Part shown: in pieces, positions 1 through 7,380 of the stretch | Layout of the letters: each line of letters opens with the position of its first letter | How positions within the stretch are numbered: the stretch's first letter is position 1 | Assembly (NCBI GenBank): GCA_027314515.1 | Contig: DAHVAR010000112.1 | Coordinates: 1 to 41,184 of the forward strand | Direction: 5' to 3' | Origin: Actinomycetota bacterium | Lineage (GTDB): Bacteria > Actinomycetota > Actinomycetes > Streptosporangiales > Streptosporangiaceae | Length of the DNA stretch: 41,184 bases | Translations under genes and position numbers: made by a program | Notes under the pieces: generated by a model | Seen by the model: the letters and a program-made list of their open reading frames with translations, nothing else | Database searches by the model: none | What the model was told of the DNA's origin: nothing

Positions 1-12
1 AGTCAGGCCCAT
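1..12 (-). CDS. 5' end of a gene cut by the window edge
   Basis: An ATG on the minus strand at position 12 overlaps the TGA of the ArsR-like frame (ATGA), and four codons (Met-Gly-Leu-Thr) lie in the window before the edge. A good purine-rich stretch (ggagaaggag) sits just upstream. Known context: ArsR-like regulators of this type are often followed by an SRPBCC/AHSA1-type gene, but nothing here proves that identity. Confidence 0.4.
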
Positions 13-324
13 CAGTTCTCCTTCTCCTGTGCTTCCACGACCCCGGCGTACCCTGCCAGTGCCCGCCGCCAGTAGGTATCGAGCTGATCCTGCAGCGCCG
101 CCAGGGCCACGGGGTTGAGCCGGTAGATCCGGCGCGTTCCCAGCCACGTCATCGACCAGTCCGGCGTCCTTAAGGATCTTCAGGTGCTGGGAAACCGCTG
201 ACCGGCTCACTGGCAGCCCGGCCGCCAGCTGCCCGACAGCCAGCGGCCCGACAGCCAGCGGCGCGCCGGCAAGGCGCGCAACGATGGCCTGGCGGGTGCG
301 TACGCGGCCATGGCCGGGCCCCAT
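12..324 (-). pseudogene. ArsR-family winged-helix regulator, frameshifted
   Basis: ArsR-type repressors bind operator DNA through a winged helix-turn-helix. Here the recognition helix region (LPVSRSAVSQHLKILKDAGLV) reads in the frame starting at ATG 324, but the typical wing and C-terminus (GTRRIYRLNPVALAALQ, then YWRRALAGY) is in another minus-strand frame that ends at the TGA 14-12. The switch lies around 145-165 and corresponds to one extra or two missing bases. Just before the recognition helix a 15-bp unit is duplicated in tandem, giving PLAVG twice. The N-terminus is also short for the family. The ATG overlaps the stop of the VapC gene (TGATG), so the frame was probably translationally coupled to it. 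A sequencing error could create the frameshift; the 15-bp duplication would still be odd. Confidence 0.7.
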
Positions 325-719
325 CAGGTCTGCATGAATACACGGACCTCGACACCGAGCTTCTCTGCCTCGGTGAGCTTCTCGTCAGCGGTCACCAGCG
401 GTGCCGCCAGCGCCTCAGCCAGCACGACATACGCAGCGTCGTAGGCCGTGAAATTGTGCCGGAGATCCAGAATGCGGCCGAGTGCGGCTGTCATCGGATA
501 CCGCTCGATGCGGAAAGCGGAGAAGTCCTCAGCGGCCTCGTCGAGCCTGACCTGCTCAAGCTTCCCGGCGATGGCATGGCCCCGCAGGGCGCTTGCCACC
601 TCGAAGTCCAGCAGAGCTGGCGCATGCAGGTCTTCATCCGCCAGCGCGGCCAGCAGCTCAGGGTTCGCACGTTCGGCTACAAGTGCATGGACCATCGCCG
701 AAGCTTCAACGATGATCAC
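324..719 (-). CDS. VapC-like PIN-domain toxin ribonuclease
   Basis: A 131-residue PIN-domain protein, the usual VapC length. Known for the family: a Mg-dependent RNase that cleaves RNA, often tRNA, when free of its antitoxin. The four acidic positions expected in the active site are E5 (in MIIVEASAMV, where Asp is usual), E40 (LLDFEVASAL), D94 (TAYDAAYVVLAE) and D112 (LVTADEKL). The start is GTG at 719, overlapping the stop of the VapB-like gene as GTGA, the standard antitoxin-toxin arrangement. The stop overlaps the start of the ArsR-like frame, so three genes form one unit. The Asp-to-Glu change at position 5 is conservative but uncommon; whether it lowers activity cannot be told from sequence. 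Confidence 0.85.
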   Translation of the reverse strand: MIIVEASAMVHALVAERANPELLAALADEDLHAPALLDFEVASALRGHAIAGKLEQVRLDEAAEDFSAFRIERYPMTAALGRILDLRHNFTAYDAAYVVLAEALAAPLVTADEKLTEAEKLGVEVRVFMQT

Positions 720-949
720 GACGCCTGGCGGGTCGCCCGGATCTCGGCCACCGTCTCGGCCAGCGTAGGGCCCCCATGCCGGTCACGGCGCGTTAGCCGC
801 TCGACGACTTCGGCATTCGAAGGACGGTTGGCAAGCTGGTCAAGCTCACCGCGCAGGTACGCCGCAAGGGTCAGGCCACGCTCGGCCGCACGCGCCCGCA
901 GCTTGCGCACCGTTGCCTCCGGGACATCCCGGACCTGAACCAGCGCCAT
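716..949 (-). CDS. VapB/FitA-like antitoxin
   Basis: A 77-residue protein. Its N-terminus (VQVRDVPEATVRKLRARAAERGLTL) has the ribbon-helix-helix pattern of FitA/VapB antitoxins: a short beta strand, then two helices. The C-terminal half (about residues 45-77) is charged and likely wraps the toxin active site. I chose ATG 949 rather than upstream in-frame ATGs because it begins right before the conserved strand and leaves the repeated ATGCAT motif outside the gene. Together with the overlapping PIN gene this is a type II toxin-antitoxin operon, probably repressing its own promoter. Confidence 0.8.
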   Translation of the reverse strand: MALVQVRDVPEATVRKLRARAAERGLTLAAYLRGELDQLANRPSNAEVVERLTRRDRHGGPTLAETVAEIRATRQAS

Positions 950-1309
950 GCCACGATAGTATGCATTCATATGCATGCCATGCAACTCGCATACCAGCAG
1001 TTATCGGTCCTGCAGGAGTAATCGCTCTGGCGTGTCCGGGGACGCGGGCAGACGGACCCACCCGCGCAACGGCCCCCGCGAGAGCCGATCCAGGCAGCGA
1101 CGCAGGCGACAGGTCGCGCAGCGGCTGCCCTCTCGGCCCGCGGCTGAGGCCGGAGATGGCGCTGATTCTCGAGCGCTCCCGAAGGGAAATCCGGGGCCTG
1201 GCGGCGACCGGGGCCTAAGTGGCGGATAAATGACCGCCCGCGGGCCCCGGATTGAGGATTTGCGCAGCCGAGAGGGTGTTCAGGCTCGCCACCGGGAACT
1301 AGTGCTGCT
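950..1309. other. Intergenic region between divergent vapBC and phosphatase gene
   Basis: About 360 bp separates the divergent antitoxin and phosphatase genes. Apart from the ATGCAT pair I see no clear promoter hexamers, repeats or RNA structure. A short plus-strand stretch ending at TAA 1216-1218 (ending MALILERSRREIRGLAATGA) has coding-like third positions and may be the remnant of a gene end. A second plus-strand frame from ATG 1230 (MTARGPRIEDLRS...) looks protein-like for about 30 residues, then runs into low-quality sequence inside the phosphatase gene. Neither is strong enough to annotate. Confidence 0.4.
961..976. promoter_or_regulatory. Candidate VapBC operator: paired ATGCAT palindromes
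   Basis: Two copies of the 6-bp palindrome ATGCAT lie at 961-966 and 971-976, ten bases apart (one helical turn), 11 bp upstream of the antitoxin ATG. Known: FitAB/VapBC complexes bind inverted repeats over their own promoter. The placement and spacing fit such a site; binding is inferred. Confidence 0.5.
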
Positions 1310-2542
1310 ATGGGGAAGGGCGAGCGGGACGCCTGCGCGGTGGCAGTGGACCGGTCCGAGTGCTTCGGTGAACGCCTGCTCGGCGCCTTGCTGGACCGGG
1401 CTCATCAGATGCACCCCCAAATGATCGCCCCGATGGTCGCGGAGCAGGCGGGCAAGCTCGGCGGCCGGGACGTCTGCATTCTCCTGCAGGACTATGGTCA
1501 GCGGATGCTGCGGCCACTGCCCGGCATCGGGCTACTGGCGGCGACACCGGAGCGCCTCGGCGACTCCCCAGCTGGCCGGGCACTTCTGCACATGACCGTG
1601 GTCGAGCAGCAGCAGGCCGACGGTGTGCGGATTTACCTGCCGCTGCTGGACGGCAGCGACGAGGTAGGGGTGTTCGCCCTCACTCTCGACAATGTCGATG
1701 ACGATGACCGCCGGTTGCTGCGGCGGTTCGCACGCCTGGTAGCGGTCATGCTGGTAACTAAGAACGGCTACACCGACCAGTTGTGTCAGGCCCGCCGCAG
1801 CGCACCAATGAGCTTGTCCGCCGAGATCCAGTGGTCGCTGCTTCCTCCAATGACCATGGTCACCCCGCAGGTCGCGCTGGCCGGGATCCTCGAGCCCGCC
1901 TACGACGTAGCCGGTGACAGCTTCGACTACGCAATCAACGACAACATCGTGCACATGGCTGTCATCGATGCGATGGGCCACGGCCTGAACGCCGCCATGC
2001 TGGCGACGCTCGCCATCGGCGCTTACCGGCAGGCCAGGCGAGCCAATGTCGGGCTCGTCGATTTGTACGGGCTTATGGACGCAGCCATTGACACGCAGTT
2101 TGGGCCTGACCAGTTCGTCACGGCGCAGATGATGCGCCTGGACCTCGCCGTCGGCCAGCTGGAGTGGGTCAACGCAGGTCACCCGTCACCCCTGCTGATT
2201 CGCGATGGCCAGGTCATCCAGGCACTAGAAGGTCCTGGAACCCTCCCGGTCGGCTTTGGCGGGGCCACGCCAGTCATCAGCGAGCAAGAACTCCAGCCCG
2301 GCGACCGGGTCCTGTTCTTCACCGACGGCGCTATCGAGGAGCACAGGCCGGGCGGAGAACAATTCGGCGTGGAGCGCCTGACCGAATTCGTGGAACGCGC
2401 CGGGCGGCTGGCTGACGGCGTGCAGGACACGGTACGCACTCTCTCCCACATTCTGGAACAGGCACGGGGCGGTGTGACAACCGACGACACGACCCTGTTC
2501 CTGGTGGAGTGGCGGCAAAAAACGCGGGCCGCGTGGGTGTGA
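1310..2542 (+). CDS. RsbU-like PPM serine phosphatase with N-terminal GAF-like domain
   Basis: A 410-residue protein. The C-terminal half (about 185-400) is a SpoIIE/RsbU-type PPM phosphatase: SLSAEIQWSLLPP is the typical entry segment, AGDSFDY (201-207) and DAMGHG (220-225) supply metal-binding aspartates, followed by VNAGHPSPLLI, GDRVLFFTDG and TTDDTTLFL near the end. Residues about 25-150 look like a GAF-type sensory fold. Known role: such enzymes dephosphorylate STAS anti-anti-sigma factors to free a sigma factor. No partner anti-sigma kinase is adjacent; the only STAS gene in the window is at 7834-8262 and lacks the phospho-site, so it is unlikely to be the substrate. Start at ATG 1310 has a weak GGGA 12 nt upstream; the frame is closed by TGA at 1253, with no better start between. 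Confidence 0.85.
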   Translation: MGKGERDACAVAVDRSECFGERLLGALLDRAHQMHPQMIAPMVAEQAGKLGGRDVCILLQDYGQRMLRPLPGIGLLAATPERLGDSPAGRALLHMTVVEQQQADGVRIYLPLLDGSDEVGVFALTLDNVDDDDRRLLRRFARLVAVMLVTKNGYTDQLCQARRSAPMSLSAEIQWSLLPPMTMVTPQVALAGILEPAYDVAGDSFDYAINDNIVHMAVIDAMGHGLNAAMLATLAIGAYRQARRANVGLVDLYGLMDAAIDTQFGPDQFVTAQMMRLDLAVGQLEWVNAGHPSPLLIRDGQVIQALEGPGTLPVGFGGATPVISEQELQPGDRVLFFTDGAIEEHRPGGEQFGVERLTEFVERAGRLADGVQDTVRTLSHILEQARGGVTTDDTTLFLVEWRQKTRAAWV

Positions 2543-2664
2543 CGATCCTGGCATGGACGCCGCACTGATCCCCGTTGACTCGCTGGGGGTATCAGCTGGT
2601 GTGCTCTGACCGTTTACGGAGACAGCGCCGTCGCTGATGGCTGGCTGGCAAGCACCGCGTTCTG

Positions 2665-3006
2665 ATGACTGAGCTAGGCCGGCAGCCCGGGCTCGCGGAG
2701 GCCGAGCTCAAGGAGATGATCATCCACCTGGCGTTCTACGCGGGCTGGCACCGGACCGGACGCGCACGCCGTCACCATCCGCCCGGCCAAAGCCGATCAG
2801 CACGACTGGACGGAAGGGAACAAGCCAGCGACGTCACCGTCGTCACCGGCGCCGGGCAGACCGGCCAGGCGATCGCCCGCCGTGTCAGCGCCGGCAAGCA
2901 CGTGCTGCTCGCCGACCTCCGCCAGGACAACGCCGACACCGCCGCCCAGGCAGGTGCTGGCTGACGCCGGCTTTGACGTCGGCACCGCCACCGTCGACCT
3001 GGCACC
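2665..3006 (+). pseudogene. Decayed carboxymuconolactone decarboxylase / short-chain dehydrogenase remnant
   Basis: Two unrelated family signatures are joined in one short stretch. Codons from 2665 encode the C-terminal signature of carboxymuconolactone decarboxylase-like proteins (AELKEMIIHLAFYAGWH). After about 25 unrecognisable residues, from about 2830, comes the N-terminal Rossmann segment of a short-chain dehydrogenase (VTVVTGAGQTGQAIARR, VLLADLRQDNAD). The dehydrogenase continues in another frame (QVLADAGFDVGTATVDL, to about 3006) after a frameshift near 2945, then all similarity stops. Known: these two families are often neighbours in actinobacteria. The order suggests a deletion that fused the end of the first gene to the start of the second, followed by frameshift and loss. 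Not expected to encode a working protein. Confidence 0.65.
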
Positions 3007-3187
3007 GACGAGGAGGGGCAGCCACTGCCCGCTGGCCGAGCCGTCACCCTCGCCCGGCGCGAAGCCCGGCAGGCCCGTGGCCAAGGCACCCGGCTCAGCA
3101 CTGCACACGACGCGCGGGTGCGCGCTTGATATCTGCGTCGGCTCCCCCTATCTTCTGGCGCGGCCGCGGCGTACTGTCGAGGTGTTG

Positions 3188-3254
3188 CTCCGGACCCCGG
3201 CAGCTACAGCAGCGACAAGTCGCGACTGTGGGGAAGGTCCGGAGGTTTTTTTTT
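3188..3254 (+). terminator. Long hairpin followed by nine T residues
   Basis: A perfect 9-bp inverted repeat, CTCCGGACC (3188-3196) and GGTCCGGAG (3236-3244), is followed after one G by T9 (3246-3254). Inside the loop are two further pairings: ACAG (3206-3209) with CTGT (3226-3229), and GCGA (3212-3215) with TCGC (3220-3223), closed by a CAAG tetraloop. This is the textbook form of a Rho-independent terminator, unusual in such GC-rich DNA. It lies 50 bp upstream of the ATG at 3304, so it could also be an attenuator or a small RNA 3' end. Confidence 0.7.
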
Positions 3255-3303
3255 GACTGGCCGCGTGCACACGTGGTCCATTCTTTTAGGGGCGGGAAGC
3301 CCA

Positions 3304-3630
3304 ATGACCGACGTCGCTTACCTGTGCAACAACTGCGGCAGTGTGCATGAGGTGGAGTCGATCCGAGAGAATCTGATTCTCGACCTGCGCACGGCTGCCA
3401 GCTATGAACTGTCCGGGCACCGTGGCATGCTGGATCCCCGCACGCGCTGCTTGCGCTGGCGCATGACCCGGGGCCTGGCCCGGGCGCTCTGGCCCGAGTA
3501 TTCGCATCATCGATGCCTGACCTGGGCCCTCGGCTGGCGCACGGGCCGTCGGCGCTCGTATCTGATCGCCCTGTCCCCTGCCGGGCAGCAGCTGACGGCT
3601 GCGATGCGCGCGCGGATAACCCGGCCTTAG
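3304..3630 (+). CDS. Small unidentified protein with an N-terminal CxxC motif
   Basis: A 108-residue reading frame with a good Shine-Dalgarno (ggggcgggaag) before ATG 3304. I do not recognise the family. The N-terminus has a CNNCG pair (residues 9-13) like half of a zinc ribbon; two more cysteines (about 50 and 73) and histidines (about 70-71) could complete a metal site. The C-terminus (YLIALSPAGQQLTAAMRARI) resembles the wing and final helix of a MarR-like winged-helix protein. Third-position GC is moderately high, in line with a real gene. It sits just downstream of the T9 hairpin, which may control it. It may instead be a worn fragment of a larger gene. Confidence 0.5.
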   Translation: MTDVAYLCNNCGSVHEVESIRENLILDLRTAASYELSGHRGMLDPRTRCLRWRMTRGLARALWPEYSHHRCLTWALGWRTGRRRSYLIALSPAGQQLTAAMRARITRP

Positions 3631-3755
3631 CCGGTTCCCGTGGCCGACGGGCCGGTGTCAGCGTCGACACGTCCACCCGATCCCCCGCCAAGACCATGAT
3701 CAGCCATCCTGATGCCGCCGCCGCGTACGACGATGTCGATCGAACCGCGGCGTGC

Positions 3756-5237
3756 TCAAGGACGCGTGAGTCGTTCGAGCAGCTGGCTGAGGTTGACGAT
3801 GGCGATCCGGACGGACGAGTCGCTGCAGCCGTAGGGCAGCACGATGTTGTTGCCATGAACCATCGGGCCGCAGGAGTAGACGACGTTCGGGACGTATCCC
3901 GCGCGTTCGGATTCGTCGGCGACCAGGAGCGGCTCCGGCAGCGCGGCGATGAGGCGCTCGGGATGCTCCAGATCGAGCAGGATGGCGCCGATGGCGTACT
4001 CCCTCATGGGTCCGACACCATGGGTGAAGACCAGCCATCCTGCGGGCGTCTCGATCGGCGAGCCGCAGTTGCCGAGCTGGATGAGCTCCCACGGACGCGT
4101 CGGCGCCTGGATTGTGATGGGCTCGCTCCAGCGGTGACCGTCGGCCGAGTAGCCGATCGCGTTGCTTTCCCTGTCCCAGCGGGACAGCGCGGCGTAGCGG
4201 TCGCCGATGCGGCGGGGAAAGATCGCCATGCCCTTGTTCCTCGCCGACGGCCCTGCGAGCGGGGAGACCGTGAAGGTCTGGAAGTCCCTGGTCTGCAGCA
4301 GGTGCGGCGCGACTTGTGACCCGTCGAAGGCCGTGTAGGTCGCGTAGTAGCTCACGTCGTCACCGTCGGTGAAGCGCACGAATCTCGCGTCTTCCATGCC
4401 GTGGCTGTCGGCCGGGCCGGAGGGCCACAGAACCCGCTCGGACAGCGCGCTGTGCTCGTCGAACTCCACCGCGTAGCTGGACGCGGCCATGCGCCGGATC
4501 CTTGCGGCCAGCGCGGCTGTGTCGCCGCGGGTCAGCCGCTGCTCGTGGAGCTCGGCTAGCGCCATGGTCAGTTCAGCGGTGGTGAAGCCAGACGGCAGGA
4601 GCTGCCACAAGTACCGCGCGTTGTCGTCTTCGGCGATCAGGTCGGCAAGCTTTGCCCGGAAGAGATCACGATCATGGGAAACGGGCAGAACTCGGCCGGT
4701 GCCTGGAAACGGGCCGGGCAGGTCGAGGCGGATCCCGGACTCGTCGACCGTGCCGGTCCTGAACTCGATGGATGACAGGTGACCTTCGCCTACTGCGCGC
4801 AGGCTCATGATGAACCGGGCTTCTCCAGGCTGGCAGCCTGTCTGGTCGGGATGGGCGACCATTGACGGGTTGAATAGCGCAGCTGCCTCGAGCGCATACT
4901 CCTGAGTGAAGTAGGCACCGATCAGCTGCCGTCGCGCACTCGGCAGGGTTATCTCGCCGCCGAGCCGGTGCGCAATCTGCCGGAAGTTCTGCTCTAGCGT
5001 CCCGGCGAGATCGCGGTACCCGGCAGAGAATCGGGTCAGCGTCCGGGCAAGCGTTGTGTCCACCTCCTCCTCGCTCAGGTCGAGGACGCGATCTATAACC
5101 GCCATCGCGCGCGGCTCGCCCCGGATCAGGGTCTCCTGGCCGGGAACGAACAGCCTGCCCAGCGTGCGCGAGGCATCCGGCCGCAGCCGGTGCACAGTCC
5201 GCGTCAGGAGCGCGCTGGCAGGCGGGACGTCCATCAT
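3756..5237 (-). CDS. Glycoside hydrolase family 130 protein (mannoside phosphorylase/hydrolase type)
   Basis: A 493-residue protein with the five-bladed beta-propeller signatures of GH130: FNPSMV (about 122-127), MEDARF (281-286, the position of the family EDPR-type motif), YYATYTAFDG, a GNCGSPIETPAGWLVFTHG segment, and YVPNVVYSCG near the end. Known: GH130 enzymes phosphorolyse or hydrolyse beta-mannosides. Residues 1-110 form an extra alpha-rich N-terminal region beyond the propeller, which puts it among the longer GH130 members. It is the last gene of a three-gene minus-strand operon, its ATG overlapping the stop of the upstream gene (ATGA). The exact substrate and whether it uses phosphate or water cannot be decided from sequence. 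No signal peptide is visible, so it is probably cytoplasmic. Confidence 0.85.
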   Translation of the reverse strand: MMDVPPASALLTRTVHRLRPDASRTLGRLFVPGQETLIRGEPRAMAVIDRVLDLSEEEVDTTLARTLTRFSAGYRDLAGTLEQNFRQIAHRLGGEITLPSARRQLIGAYFTQEYALEAAALFNPSMVAHPDQTGCQPGEARFIMSLRAVGEGHLSSIEFRTGTVDESGIRLDLPGPFPGTGRVLPVSHDRDLFRAKLADLIAEDDNARYLWQLLPSGFTTAELTMALAELHEQRLTRGDTAALAARIRRMAASSYAVEFDEHSALSERVLWPSGPADSHGMEDARFVRFTDGDDVSYYATYTAFDGSQVAPHLLQTRDFQTFTVSPLAGPSARNKGMAIFPRRIGDRYAALSRWDRESNAIGYSADGHRWSEPITIQAPTRPWELIQLGNCGSPIETPAGWLVFTHGVGPMREYAIGAILLDLEHPERLIAALPEPLLVADESERAGYVPNVVYSCGPMVHGNNIVLPYGCSDSSVRIAIVNLSQLLERLTRP

Positions 5238-6250
5238 CGGGGTGCCGTGGCCAGACGAGGACCTAGTTGCAGCACGGAGATCATTGCCAGCGTCGACTCA
5301 GCTCCCTGGTTGCGACTGCGACCGTCGCGGCTGAGGCCGTCGCATCCGCCGCCCGTTCGCTCGTCGAGCATCGGAACCTTGGCGTCGTTGTCACCGAGGA
5401 ACCATGACACGCTCATTTCAGCGCCAGCCAGCCAGCTGCGGTCACCGGTGACGGCCGCTGCCCGCATGCACGCATCGGCGAGCGCGGCCACCTCGATAGG
5501 CTGCTGGTCGAATGCTGGCCGGTCCTCACCCGGGCCGAAGCCGCCGGCAGGTACCACCGACAGGTGGCCATCCCGGGTCTCGGCGGTCAGCAGCCACTCG
5601 AGCATCCGCAGGCCGTCGCGCAGCACCCGGTCGCGACCCAGTTTCGAGCCGGCCACGATGACGGCCTCAGCCATGGCCGCGTTCGCGTAGGTCAGCCTGC
5701 GCGAAGGCCACGGCCAGGCCGGGTCTGCGGGTGCCTGGCCGATGATCCCGCTGGCTTTGTCGAGCAGGGTGAGCGCACCGGCGTGGTCGTGCCAGCTGTC
5801 GAGTACCTCGGCGGCGCCGAGCGCGGCGAATGCCATGGCGTGCGGCCAGGCGGACGAGACGTGCGCGCTGCAGTCGAACCGGCTCAGCGACTCTTCCCGG
5901 ATGCCGCGCGTCGGGCCCCGCGCCGCGGCGGTGCCCAGGCCCCAGAGGGCTCGGCCCCAGCAGTCCTCTGTCCCGGGATAGTCGCGCCACCGCCGGTCGT
6001 AGCCGAGACGATTCCGGAACCGTCCGTCCGGCGCCTGTGCCTGCGCAAGGAAGTAGAGGTAGCGGCGTCCCAGCGTGATGATCTCCTGAGACGGCGACGG
6101 CTCCCGGCACACCACGACCAGGCCGCGGGCCACGTCGTCGACGCAGTAGCCGTGCTCATGCCGGGGCACGATGCCCTCGGCGTGCTCAAGCAGGCCGATG
6201 TTATCGGTCAGCCGCTGCAAGTGCCGGAACGGAGCGGCAGGGTAACTCAT
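5234..6250 (-). CDS. Predicted (alpha/alpha)-barrel glycosidase-like protein
   Basis: A 338-residue soluble protein. Helix-rich repeats with aromatic/acidic motifs (HEHGYCVDDVARGLVV, RFRNRLGYDRRW, GTEDCWGRALWGLG, FDQQPIEVAALADA) resemble six-hairpin (alpha/alpha)6 barrel glycosidases and related proteins found next to actinobacterial glycosyltransferases. I cannot assign a CAZy family. ATG 6250 is chosen because it overlaps the stop of the glycosyltransferase (ATGA); upstream in-frame codons run back into that gene. It sits between the glycosyltransferase and the GH130 gene with overlaps on both sides, so the three products are almost certainly made together and probably act on one glycan. 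Confidence 0.75.
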   Translation of the reverse strand: MSYPAAPFRHLQRLTDNIGLLEHAEGIVPRHEHGYCVDDVARGLVVVCREPSPSQEIITLGRRYLYFLAQAQAPDGRFRNRLGYDRRWRDYPGTEDCWGRALWGLGTAAARGPTRGIREESLSRFDCSAHVSSAWPHAMAFAALGAAEVLDSWHDHAGALTLLDKASGIIGQAPADPAWPWPSRRLTYANAAMAEAVIVAGSKLGRDRVLRDGLRMLEWLLTAETRDGHLSVVPAGGFGPGEDRPAFDQQPIEVAALADACMRAAAVTGDRSWLAGAEMSVSWFLGDNDAKVPMLDERTGGGCDGLSRDGRSRNQGAESTLAMISVLQLGPRLATAPR

Positions 6251-7380
6251 GCCGGCGCTCCTGCCCGTTCCGACGCAAGCCATGAGGCGAGCTCCCGGTA
6301 GGAGCGTGCTACCGCTGGCCACAGCAGGTACGGCGCGAGGTCTGCGCAACATCTGCTCATCCGTGCCGACAGGCCGGGCTCGGTAAGCACACGCTGCAGC
6401 GCGCGCGCGATTCCTGCCGGGTCCTGCCGGCCGACTAGCAACCCTGCGCCGCCGCCCAGAAGCTCGACGGCATGCGGGAAGCAGGTCGACACCACCGGCT
6501 TACCCGCGGCCACGGCCTCAATCAGGACACCGGAGGTGACCTGCTCCAGCGAGTCATACGGCAGCAGCACGACAGCCGCGCCGCTAATCAGCTGTCCCAG
6601 CGCGGCCGCGGGAAGGAACCTGCCGTCGAAGTGCACGCGATCCGCCACACCCCGGTGCTGTGCTCGTGCCATGAGCGCATCACGGTAAGCCTCGCCGTCG
6701 CGATCCAGTACGCGCGGATGAGTCTGGCCGGCTATCTGATAGTCGGCATGCAGCCCGCGAGCGCGAAGCATGGCCATTGCGTCGATCGCGTGCTCGATAC
6801 CCTTGCCTGGCCCAAGCAGCCCCCAGGTCAGCACCCTGGGCCGGGTGGTGCCCGCCTCCGGAGAGGATGCCGGAGCCCGGTTGTCGGCGGCGCCATGCGG
6901 TATCACGAAGACCTTCTCGGGGGGAGTGCCGTAGCCGTCCACCAGGCGCGACCGGGCAGTGTGCGTCATGGTGACGACAGCGCCAGCTGCAGCGATCACT
7001 CCATGGAGGATCGCGCGCTGCCGCGGCGTCGGCTGCGCCAGCACTGTATGCAGGACCACGATTGTCGGTGCGTACAACGCTGCGAGAAGCGACAGGATGT
7101 CCTGTCCGTCCGGGCCGCCGTAAATGCCGTACTCGTGCTGCACGATCACGACATCGAAGCTGTTAAGCACGTCGGCCGCCGCTGCCGCGCCCGCAACCGA
7201 GCCCGCCACCAGGTCGTGCACGACCTCGCTGGCGGGGCATGCCGCCGGCTCATCGAGCACCCGCACGACGGCGACCTGATCGCCCGGCCGGGGCAGGTGC
7301 GCGACCAGCGCCGCGGCGAAGGTAGCGAGCCCGCACTGCGTCGGCGGGTAGGTGCTCAACAGCGCGTACCTCGTCGGCAT
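6247..7380 (-). CDS. GT4-type (GT-B fold) glycosyltransferase
   Basis: A 377-residue glycosyltransferase. N-terminal domain: ALLSTYPPTQCGLATFAAAL, the acceptor-side entry of GT-B enzymes, and VVIVQHEYGIYGG. C-terminal nucleotide-sugar domain: PRVLTWGLLGPGKGIEHAI and SGVLIEAVAAGKPVVST, the E-x7-E-like motif region of GT4 enzymes. ATG 7380 has a strong AGGGAG 6-8 nt upstream; the open frame extends further up but with poor coding character. It is the first gene of the operon with the barrel protein and GH130. Donor and acceptor are unknown; with a GH130 partner, mannose transfer is a reasonable guess. Confidence 0.85.
   Translation of the reverse strand: MPTRYALLSTYPPTQCGLATFAAALVAHLPRPGDQVAVVRVLDEPAACPASEVVHDLVAGSVAGAAAAADVLNSFDVVIVQHEYGIYGGPDGQDILSLLAALYAPTIVVLHTVLAQPTPRQRAILHGVIAAAGAVVTMTHTARSRLVDGYGTPPEKVFVIPHGAADNRAPASSPEAGTTRPRVLTWGLLGPGKGIEHAIDAMAMLRARGLHADYQIAGQTHPRVLDRDGEAYRDALMARAQHRGVADRVHFDGRFLPAAALGQLISGAAVVLLPYDSLEQVTSGVLIEAVAAGKPVVSTCFPHAVELLGGGAGLLVGRQDPAGIARALQRVLTEPGLSARMSRCCADLAPYLLWPAVARSYRELASWLASERAGAPA

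Noticed and set aside
1156-1218. 20-residue peptide MALILERSRREIRGLAATGA
   Set aside because: Third positions look coding, but the ribosome site is too close to the ATG and no family is known; kept only as a note.
1230-1424. 64-residue frame overlapping the phosphatase start
   Set aside because: The first 30 residues look protein-like, but the rest lies in the phosphatase gene in another frame with poor composition.
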